19,603 bases of DNA, taken from Candidatus Omnitrophota bacterium (GTDB lineage: Bacteria > Omnitrophota > Gorgyraeia > Zapsychrales > Zapsychraceae). The stretch covers positions 1-19,603 of the forward strand of contig JAGOSC010000047.1 of assembly GCA_018062515.1 (NCBI GenBank), in the 5' to 3' direction. Below the pieces are notes generated by a model. The model saw nothing but the letters and a program-made list of their open reading frames with translations, was not told where the DNA came from and ran no database searches. Shown in pieces: positions 14,342-19,603 of this stretch. Positions within the stretch are counted from its first letter, which is position 1. Each line of letters begins with the position of its first letter. The translations under genes were made by a program, and so were the position numbers.

Positions 14342-15846
14342 CACGCGCTCCTTCGTTGTTGTAGTGTTTTTTTCAATAAATCGAACTGGGACGTTTTCAC
14401 TACAAAATCATCCGCTCCAGCCGACTTTGCATCTTGCAAATCATTCGGTTGCAGACTGACTGTAACCATAATTACTTTCGTATTGAGATCCGCGGTACTT
14501 TTAATTTTTTTACATAAATCAAAACTATCCACGTCGGGAAAAAACGTATCCAAAATGACCAGCGACGGTTTTTCAGTAATCACTTTATTATATGCTTCGA
14601 TTCCTTTAACGACATATCCCACATTGATATAACCTAATTCTTTTAGTATTTTAGAAATGCTGATTCTATCTTTATCACTGCGGTCAATCACCAAAACTTT
14701 TTCGGTAATTTCGGCTTGGTCAATTTGATTATCGGAATCTAATTCTTTGACTTTGGCTATTGCCGATTTACGGATATTGGAATATGGGTCTTCTCCGAAC
14801 TTTAGGGATTTAGGATATTTGGCATGGTCATAAGCGGTTTCTTTTGAAATAATTCCCTGAATAGCTAAATCAGAAAGACTTTTCTCGAACGTGTGCATTT
14901 CTGAATCTTCTTCCGAATCCAATTGACCTCTTAATTCGATTAGCGCTCCCCGTCGGATTAAATTCCTAATAGAAATGCTGGTTAATAAAAGTTCCGTCGC
15001 CAGAACTCGCTCATTTGAGTCTTTGCGCGGCACTAAAGTTTGTGAGCATATCCCGATCAAATTACCGGCTAACTGAGCTAAGACTTGTTCCCGGTAACCA
15101 GCCGGATAAACGTCAATAATCCGGTTTAGTGTTTCAACAGCGTCTGGAGCATGGACGGTTGTTAAGACCAAATGCCCTGTTTCGGCGGCTGTCATGGCCA
15201 TGGAAACAGCCTCAAAATCCCGAATTTCTCCGATGACGATGACATCCGGATCTTGACGGAGAGAATATTTTAAAGCGCTAGCAAAAGTTGGTGTATCTAC
15301 ACCCACTTCCCTCTGTATAACCAAACTTTTTTTCGACTTGTGTGTGTATTCGATCGGGTCTTCGATGGTAACAATCTTACGTTTTTCCGAATTATTGATC
15401 ATATTGACTATATAAGTTAATGTTGTGCTTTTACCGCTTCCCGACGTTCCGGAGACAATAAACAAGCCTTTCTTCTTCACGGCAATTTTTTTAAGCGGCT
15501 CAGGCAAACCAAAGCGCAAGATCGTATCAATATCTAAAGCGGTGGCCCTTATGGTGGTAGCCATGTGGCCTTTTTCGAAATGAGCGTTGACTCGGAATTG
15601 ATAGTCATTACGGTAGGAATAAGAACTGTCTAACTCTCGTTCTTGAATAAATTTGTGTTGCTGTTTTTCAGGAAGCATTTGAAAGATGAGTCTTTTGATC
15701 GTTTCTTCAGTGAGGATTTCGCTGCCCAAGGCTTCCAAATTACCATGAATTCGGACAATCGGAGGATTACCTACTACAAGATGCAGATCTGAAGCTTCCT
15801 TACTAATAACCATTTCTAATAAATCATCAATTTTCTTTAGTTCCAT
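14341..15846 (-). CDS. pilT: PilT-family twitching ATPase fused to a C-terminal response-regulator receiver
   Basis: A 501-aa type IV pilus retraction-type ATPase. Walker A is GTSGSGKST (133-141), the Asp box IEDPIEY (161-167), Walker B with Glu207 in VIVIGEIRD, and the His box HLVLTTVHAP (225-234). The PilT-type ISIRNLIR motif is at 291-298. Instead of ending near residue 350 it continues through a linker into a receiver domain (about 383-497). That domain has Asp388, phosphoacceptor Asp433 in LVILDTFFPD, Thr462 and Lys484 in DDFVVKT, so phosphorylation looks possible although the second acidic-pocket residue is Arg389. Regulation of pilus retraction by a kinase is the obvious inference. The ATG at 15846 is preferred over a GTG at 15867. 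No Shine-Dalgarno is seen, and a TATATT lies close upstream. Its partner pilus genes are not in the window. Confidence 0.94.
   Translation of the reverse strand: MELKKIDDLLEMVISKEASDLHLVVGNPPIVRIHGNLEALGSEILTEETIKRLIFQMLPEKQQHKFIQERELDSSYSYRNDYQFRVNAHFEKGHMATTIRATALDIDTILRFGLPEPLKKIAVKKKGLFIVSGTSGSGKSTTLTYIVNMINNSEKRKIVTIEDPIEYTHKSKKSLVIQREVGVDTPTFASALKYSLRQDPDVIVIGEIRDFEAVSMAMTAAETGHLVLTTVHAPDAVETLNRIIDVYPAGYREQVLAQLAGNLIGICSQTLVPRKDSNERVLATELLLTSISIRNLIRRGALIELRGQLDSEEDSEMHTFEKSLSDLAIQGIISKETAYDHAKYPKSLKFGEDPYSNIRKSAIAKVKELDSDNQIDQAEITEKVLVIDRSDKDRISISKILKELGYINVGYVVKGIEAYNKVITEKPSLVILDTFFPDVDSFDLCKKIKSTADLNTKVIMVTVSLQPNDLQDAKSAGADDFVVKTSQFDLLKKTLQQRRSA
14348..14354 (-). promoter_or_regulatory. 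Strong Shine-Dalgarno of the cold-shock gene inside the pilT 3' end
   Basis: GAAGGAG on the minus strand, 6 nt before ATG 14341, lying within the last codons of the PilT-receiver gene. It would allow reinitiation at the TGATG overlap and independent ribosome entry. Confidence 0.7.
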
Positions 15847-15857
15847 AATACGCAAAT

Positions 15858-15886
15858 AATATAACACATAAAAACCAAAAGGAAAA
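15858..15886 (-). promoter_or_regulatory. Weak promoter-like element before the PilT-receiver gene
   Basis: Minus strand: TTTTCC (15886-15881), 17 bp, TATATT (15863-15858). The -35 is poor. If used, the message would begin within about 5 nt of the ATG at 15846, which lacks a Shine-Dalgarno, consistent with a near-leaderless transcript. Confidence 0.3.
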
Positions 15887-15916
15887 TATATGATTATTTA
15901 TTTCGTAAAAGCGGTC

Positions 15917-15945
15917 TTGAACATTGTTTGGTCTTCTTGTATACT
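15917..15945 (+). promoter_or_regulatory. Sigma70-like promoter of the second HAD phosphatase
   Basis: TTGAAC (15917-15922), 17 bp, TATACT (15940-15945). Transcription from about 15952 starts downstream of the TTG at 15928, ruling that codon out and supporting the ATG at 15970. Confidence 0.7.
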
Positions 15946-15969
15946 CATGTAACTATTCTTCCAAAACTT

Positions 15970-16596
15970 ATGAAAAAACAAATCCTCTTATTTGATTTTG
16001 ATGGAACGATCGCCGACACTTTTATGCAAATTGTGGAAATCAGCAATCGCCTGTCTCCGGAATTTAAGTTTAAGCTGATTCACCCGCATGAAATTGATAT
16101 CCTCAAACATAATACACTTGAGGAAACAATTGAATACCTTCATGTCCCAAAACTTAAAATTCCAAGAATTCTTTTACGCGCCCGCGCGGAACTCCATAAG
16201 GATATCAATTCGATTAAACCGATTAAACATATCGAAGAAGTGCTTCACAAATTAAAACAGCAGGGATTTTATATGGGCATTATTACGACGAATTCGGTTA
16301 AGAATGTCAGAGAATTTCTTCAAGCTCATGATCTTGATTTTTTTGATTTTATAAGCTCGACGTCCAAAGTTTTTGGTAAAAGCAATTCCCTTAAAACTCT
16401 TATCCGTAAGAAAAAACTAAAAATTGAACACGCTTATTACGTCGGGGATGAAATTAGAGATATACAAGCAGCTAAAAGAGCAGGCATTAAGATGATTGCC
16501 GTTACCTGGGGTTTCAACGCGAAGGATATCTTACAAAAGCACAATCCTGACTACCTTATTTCAACGCCGTCGGAGTTAGTAAAAATCCTGCATTAA
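15970..16596 (+). CDS. HAD-superfamily phosphatase, phosphoglycolate phosphatase-like
   Basis: A 208-aa cytoplasmic HAD hydrolase with motif I LFDFDGTIADT (nucleophile Asp9, Asp11), motif II IITTNS, motif III Lys in VFGKSNSL, and motif IV YYVGDEIRDIQAAKRAG. The helical cap (about 18-85) and overall pattern are those of the Gph/PpaX group, but the substrate is not fixed by sequence. The ATG at 15970 is chosen because the upstream TTG (15928) overlaps the promoter and would add residues before motif I. No good Shine-Dalgarno is visible in the short leader. It is monocistronic, diverges from pilT, and converges with the DUF1653 gene about 30 bp beyond its stop; I see no clear terminator hairpin there. 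Confidence 0.88.
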   Translation: MKKQILLFDFDGTIADTFMQIVEISNRLSPEFKFKLIHPHEIDILKHNTLEETIEYLHVPKLKIPRILLRARAELHKDINSIKPIKHIEEVLHKLKQQGFYMGIITTNSVKNVREFLQAHDLDFFDFISSTSKVFGKSNSLKTLIRKKKLKIEHAYYVGDEIRDIQAAKRAGIKMIAVTWGFNAKDILQKHNPDYLISTPSELVKILH

Positions 16597-16627
16597 ACAG
16601 TCTTCGCACCTCTAAATTCTAAGCTTT

Positions 16628-16870
16628 TTAATCCTTTCCCAGATACTGAAAACGCGGAACGCTCTTTCCTTCTACCGAAACCTCCTCCACAAACATAGTT
16701 AAAGGACGCACCCAAAGATGTTCTACGATTGAATCCGTTTTATATAAAGCTTTGTAAACAACCAGCCATTCCTCCGTCTCGGTATGCCGGGCCAAATCCA
16801 CAACCTCATACTTTTTTCCTTTATAATGCTGATAAATACCCTTTTTAATGGATGGCTGCTTTTGATTCAT
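16628..16870 (-). CDS. DUF1653-family small protein
   Basis: An 80-aa protein matching the DUF1653 pattern: KGIYQHYKGKKYEVVDLARHTETEEWLVVYKALY near the N-terminus, then LWVRPLTMFVEEV and PRFQYLG at the end. The family is small, cytoplasmic, probably an all-beta barrel, and of unknown function. It occurs alone or fused to hydrolase domains. Its ATG overlaps the stop of the degenerate receiver gene as TAATG, so translation is coupled. It is the last gene of the trio PCP_red, receiver-like, DUF1653. Confidence 0.88.
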   Translation of the reverse strand: MNQKQPSIKKGIYQHYKGKKYEVVDLARHTETEEWLVVYKALYKTDSIVEHLWVRPLTMFVEEVSVEGKSVPRFQYLGKD

Positions 16871-17235
16871 TATGAAATTACCCCTTCAATTGTATTTATG
16901 AGCGTTGTGTAATCATCTCGTAGAGGACAAAAACCTTCAATAAAATGTTCCTGCGCCATCATCAATTCTTTTGGTGAAACCTCATCAGCTAAAAGAAGAA
17001 TCCGCAGCGACGGGCATTTCACCTTTATTTTTTTTAATTTTCGGTAAAGACCTTCCTCTGGATATTCTTTATCTACTAAAAAAATATCGAATGATTTGGT
17101 TTTTAATAAATTCATCGAATCCTCGAACGATTGGACAGGCTGACATGTATAACCAAATTGAGCAGCGGTTAAGACATCAACCAGCATTTGAGTCTCTGCA
17201 GGTTTCGTTGACAAAAGCAAAATGGAAGTATTCAT
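16870..17235 (-). CDS. Degenerate (pseudo-)receiver domain protein
   Basis: A 121-aa single-domain protein with the length and alternating beta/alpha pattern of a CheY-like receiver (SILLLST, FDIFLVDKEYPEEG, LRILLLADE, IEGFCPL). Asp55 sits at the phosphoacceptor position. The acidic pocket after strand 1 is replaced by Ser-Thr-Lys, the Thr/Ser after strand 4 appears to be Ala83, and the conserved Lys in the last loop is Leu or Arg (GFCPLR). Ordinary phosphorylation is therefore unlikely, and it may be a protein-interaction module like the receiver-like part of CpaE. The ATG at 17235 starts right at strand 1; an upstream TTG (17295) would overlap the preceding gene. It begins 10 bp after the PCP_red gene and overlaps DUF1653 by one base. 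Confidence 0.78.
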   Translation of the reverse strand: MNTSILLLSTKPAETQMLVDVLTAAQFGYTCQPVQSFEDSMNLLKTKSFDIFLVDKEYPEEGLYRKLKKIKVKCPSLRILLLADEVSPKELMMAQEHFIEGFCPLRDDYTTLINTIEGVIS

Positions 17236-17245
17236 GTCTCGCGCT

Positions 17246-17551
17246 TTATTTTTGTTTAGTATAGTCGATGGGATGTCCGTATTTCTTGTAATCAATTCCG
17301 AGGCTTTCCATATCCGTCATCATCGGCCCATGAAATCCAAACGGCGTTACGATGAAAAAGGCATTGACCAAATCTTTTTCAATGATCTGGCTTCGATTAT
17401 CTTTCCTCACCAACTCTTGTGCTTTCTTGGCGACAGGTCCTTCCGCCATGGGCCGGGCAAAAAAAGGCATTAGATTTAACATTTTCTCAAATTTGATCCT
17501 TGTTTCGGATTCCCATTCGACACTAAAAGGTTGATCACTCTTATTTTCCAT
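17246..17551 (-). CDS. PCP_red (protochlorophyllide-reductase C-terminal-like) domain protein
   Basis: A 101-aa protein resembling the small helical domain found at the C-terminus of light-independent protochlorophyllide reductase subunit B and as a free-standing protein in non-photosynthetic bacteria. The pattern seen is KFEKMLNLMPFFARPMAEGPVAKKAQEL, then IIEKDLVNAF, then a tail FGFHGPMMTDMESLGIDYKKYG. No cysteine or cofactor motif is present, so it is not a reductase by itself; its function is unknown. It leads the trio with the pseudo-receiver and DUF1653 genes and is divergent from the CpaE-CpaF fusion. The ATG at 17551 has GAGAGA nearby and a sigma70-like promoter about 45-70 bp upstream. 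The family call is by remembered pattern only. Confidence 0.72.
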   Translation of the reverse strand: MENKSDQPFSVEWESETRIKFEKMLNLMPFFARPMAEGPVAKKAQELVRKDNRSQIIEKDLVNAFFIVTPFGFHGPMMTDMESLGIDYKKYGHPIDYTKQK

Positions 17552-17593
17552 ATTTCTATCTCTCGGATAAATATTAATTTTACGTGCACAAAT

Positions 17594-17621
17594 ATTGTAG
17601 CTAATTTCATGTTGATATCAA
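17594..17621 (-). promoter_or_regulatory. Promoter of the PCP_red/receiver/DUF1653 trio, -35 inside a palindrome
   Basis: Minus strand: TTGATA (17621-17616), 16 bp, TACAAT (17599-17594); each hexamer matches 5 of 6. The -35 is half of a perfect 10-bp palindrome TTGATATCAA (17612-17621), a possible small operator. The start would fall near 17587, giving a leader of about 36 nt. Confidence 0.6.
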
Positions 17622-17715
17622 TCTCTTTTGACGCGGACGAATGTTTTCTCATTAAATTTCACATTTTACACATATTTAAGTTAGGAAAAGACTGGTAAAA
17701 TTTGGGGACTGTAAG

Positions 17716-17721
17716 TATAAT
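17716..17721 (+). promoter_or_regulatory. Candidate -10 element of the CpaE-CpaF fusion gene
   Basis: Perfect TATAAT, 42 bp before the ATG at 17764. The hexamer 17 bp upstream (GGTAAA) is not a -35 match, so activation or another sigma factor may be needed. The remainder of the 212-bp divergent gap (17552-17763) is AT-rich and shows no terminator or RNA gene. Confidence 0.4.
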
Positions 17722-17763
17722 CTTATGTACATTTAACCCTGGAAAAATTTTTTGTCCTGCACT

Positions 17764-19603
17764 ATGGAATCTAAAGTAATCCCAATTTTCAGTAATAAAG
17801 GCGGCGTCGGAAAAACATTCGTCGCCGTCAATCTGGCAGCCACGTTCGCTTTATCCAAGCGTAAGGTGTTACTGTTTGACCTTGACCTTCAGGCCGGTCA
17901 TGACATGGCTATACCTCTTAATATAACGCCTGAACAATCTTTAGCCGACCTTCTTCCAGAATTAAGAAAATCAGAAAATTTAAACATCGTCGAACTTCAA
18001 AAACGCCTTGTCCATCATTCATCCGGGTTTGATTTCTTAACAGCTGTTACAGATCCCCAACAAATAAGCTTAATCCAACCCACGGACATTAAGGCGTTTT
18101 TGAATAAAGTCAGTGTCCACTACGATTATATTATTATCGATTTGGGTGTATCATTCAATGAACTGGTTATAACGGTGCTTGATAATTCTGATGCTATTTT
18201 ACTTCTAGCGACGCCCGACGTCCTCGCTGTTTATCAACTCGCTTGGTGCATCAAGACATTGAAAGAAATGCATTTTTCCTTAAAAAGTGTGCGCCTGGTT
18301 CTTAACCGCGCCGAAAGCCAAGGCGGTGTCAGTTGGCGGGAAGTTAAAGCCGCTTTAGATATTGATATTATCGGACGCATTCCTTCCGATGGCAGGTCCG
18401 TGGGAAAAGCCATTGAACGCGGGATTCCGGCCGTCGAAGAAAATCCGCGCGGGCCGATTGCCGACGGATTTAAAAAATTAGCGGTCGAACTCAGCAAAAA
18501 AGAACTTTACGTGCCTAAATCTGAAACGAATCAACGTAATCTGCAATCAGATAAAATTGAAACATTAGTCGCCCAGGACGCTATTGTTGAATTTAAAGAA
18601 ACAGAAAAAAAAGAATTACCGAAATCTGACGATTTATTTAAGTCGCCGGATTATACAAAGGTAAAAATAAATATACAAAAAAAATTACTGACCCGATTGG
18701 ATGTCAACACCCTCACGCCGGAACATTTCAATGATCCCAAAAAAGCTCAGGCTTTAAGAGAAACCGCTAAACAAATCATCAACACTATTCTCCTGGAAGA
18801 AGGCGGAAAATACGCATCTTCTCTTGAAATTCGTACGCGAACCGTTAATGAACTCGTCAAAGAAACATTTGGTCTGGGAATTCTCGAAGAAATTATGGAG
18901 GATCCTCAAGTCGAGGAAGTTATGATCAACGGAAGTCAGGAAGTTTACATTGAAACCAAAGGTGAAATTACTTTAACCGGCCATCGATTTATCTCCGATC
19001 AACATTTAAGAGCCATTATTAACCGGATTATTGCTCCTCTCGGCCGGCGGCTCGACGAGTCATCGCCGATGGTCGACGCCCGGCTTCAAGATGGGTCACG
19101 TTTCAATGCGATTATCCCTCCTGTTTCTTTATCAGGTCCTTGTGTCACAATCCGTAAATTTACTGCCGAAAAATTAACCGCTGATCATCTTGTTTACAAA
19201 TTTAATAGCCTCTCAAAAGAAATGAATGATTTTCTGCACTCCTGTGTCATCGGACGAATGAACGTCATCATCGCCGGCGGTACCGGCTCCGGTAAAACAA
19301 CGCTATTAAATGTGTTGTCGGAATTCATTCCCGATGGTGAACGCATTATTACTATTGAGGAAGCGGCTGAATTAAGTCTACAAAAGGAACATTGGGCACG
19401 GCTCGAAGCACGTCCGGCTAACGTTGAGGGCCTCGGAGAAGTATCCGTCCGTGATTTATTCGTCAATACCTTAAGAATGCGGCCGGATCGTATCGTTATC
19501 GGTGAATGCCGCGGACCAGAAGTACTAGATATGCTCCAAGCGATGAACACAGGCCACGACGGATCTATGACGAGTCTTCACGCCAATTCCGCTAAAGATG
19601 TTC
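17764..19603 (+). CDS. cpaF: CpaE-CpaF fusion: MinD-like ATPase joined to Tad pilus assembly ATPase (3' end beyond the window)
   Basis: One continuous frame of 613 visible codons. Residues 1-250 are a ParA/MinD-type ATPase: deviant Walker A SNKGGVGKT with Lys12 and Lys17, VLLFDLDLQAG, YIIIDLG, and LNRAESQGG. A charged, low-complexity linker covers about 250-298. From about 300 the sequence is CpaF/TadA: the N-terminal helical domain, GILEEIMEDPQVEEVMING, Walker A GGTGSGKTT (505-513), TIEEAAEL, RPDRIVIGECRG with Glu581, and the His box MTSLHAN (His606). No in-frame ATG lies near the junction, so CpaF is unlikely to be made separately. CpaE normally has an N-terminal receiver-like domain, which is absent. 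CpaE places the Tad (type IVc) pilus machine at the pole and CpaF powers assembly; here they would act as one hexamerising protein. Only the extreme C-terminus is missing. No good Shine-Dalgarno is seen. Confidence 0.95.
   Translation, partial: MESKVIPIFSNKGGVGKTFVAVNLAATFALSKRKVLLFDLDLQAGHDMAIPLNITPEQSLADLLPELRKSENLNIVELQKRLVHHSSGFDFLTAVTDPQQISLIQPTDIKAFLNKVSVHYDYIIIDLGVSFNELVITVLDNSDAILLLATPDVLAVYQLAWCIKTLKEMHFSLKSVRLVLNRAESQGGVSWREVKAALDIDIIGRIPSDGRSVGKAIERGIPAVEENPRGPIADGFKKLAVELSKKELYVPKSETNQRNLQSDKIETLVAQDAIVEFKETEKKELPKSDDLFKSPDYTKVKINIQKKLLTRLDVNTLTPEHFNDPKKAQALRETAKQIINTILLEEGGKYASSLEIRTRTVNELVKETFGLGILEEIMEDPQVEEVMINGSQEVYIETKGEITLTGHRFISDQHLRAIINRIIAPLGRRLDESSPMVDARLQDGSRFNAIIPPVSLSGPCVTIRKFTAEKLTADHLVYKFNSLSKEMNDFLHSCVIGRMNVIIAGGTGSGKTTLLNVLSEFIPDGERIITIEEAAELSLQKEHWARLEARPANVEGLGEVSVRDLFVNTLRMRPDRIVIGECRGPEVLDMLQAMNTGHDGSMTSLHANSAKDV

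Noticed and set aside
17246..17551. Evidence for (bacterio)chlorophyll or nitrogenase-like chemistry
   Set aside because: Only the small PCP_red-like domain is present, with no cysteine ligands and no ChlL/N/B or Nif partners in the window.
14141..19603. A complete type IV or Tad pilus locus
   Set aside because: Only the PilT-type and CpaE-CpaF ATPases are seen; pilins, secretin, prepilin peptidase and platform proteins are absent from this window, so no full system can be claimed.
1..19603. CRISPR arrays, tRNA/rRNA genes, insertion sequences, phage genes or attachment sites
   Set aside because: No spaced repeats, cloverleaf or rRNA-like sequence, transposase or integrase motif, or terminal inverted repeats were found on reading both strands.

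Overview
The window looks like an AT-rich chromosomal segment of a free-living Gram-negative-type bacterium. Several products carry Sec signal peptides, one looks like a lipoprotein, there is a periplasmic HtrA/Deg-type protease, and pilus motor genes are present. No rRNA, tRNA, CRISPR array, transposase or phage gene was seen. The mix of a SET-domain protein, a plant-Deg9-like protease, a Tad-type motor and DUF1653/PCP_red small proteins resembles poorly studied lineages such as Omnitrophota. That placement is an impression, not a demonstrated assignment.

Layout. Bases 1-9589 hold nine genes, all leftward (minus strand). In transcription order they are: a receiver-histidine kinase (TTG start), a SET-domain lysine methyltransferase, a 904-aa secreted TPR/coiled-coil protein with its own sigma70-like promoter, a Deg9-like protease, a small secreted Lys-rich protein, a HAD phosphatase, an NAD kinase-like protein, a small CbiX-type chelatase and MutY (cut by the left edge). 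The last four are packed with 2-bp gaps or a 4-bp overlap. Bases 9751-13183 hold six more leftward genes: a DnaQ-type exonuclease, a HIT hydrolase, a four-helix membrane protein, an NTF2-like protein and two secreted proteins of unknown function. A lipoprotein-like EEP-family hydrolase diverges rightward at 13291. A leftward PilT-receiver fusion is coupled by TGATG to a cold-shock protein (14141-15846), and a HAD phosphatase diverges from it (15970-16596). A leftward trio follows: a PCP_red-domain protein, a degenerate receiver and a DUF1653 protein (16628-17551).

The most distinctive gene is the rightward one entering from 17764 and running off the right edge. It is one uninterrupted frame that joins a MinD/CpaE-like ATPase to a CpaF/TadA secretion ATPase, so the polar-localisation factor and the assembly motor of a Tad (type IVc) pilus are one polypeptide. 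The CpaE half lacks the usual N-terminal receiver, and a free-standing degenerate receiver is encoded divergently next door. With the PilT-receiver fusion, the window holds two pilus ATPases with signalling- or positioning-type domains fused to them.

Other oddities: MutY has Tyr where the catalytic Asp is expected, plus a complete Nudix (MutT-like) box; the NAD kinase has a divergent nucleotide-binding loop; and a perfect AT-rich inverted repeat lies upstream of the coiled-coil gene promoter. No gene-free stretch exceeds about 215 bp; the main gaps are 7752-7896, 9590-9750, 10399-10517, 13184-13290 and 17552-17763, and all contain promoter-like elements.
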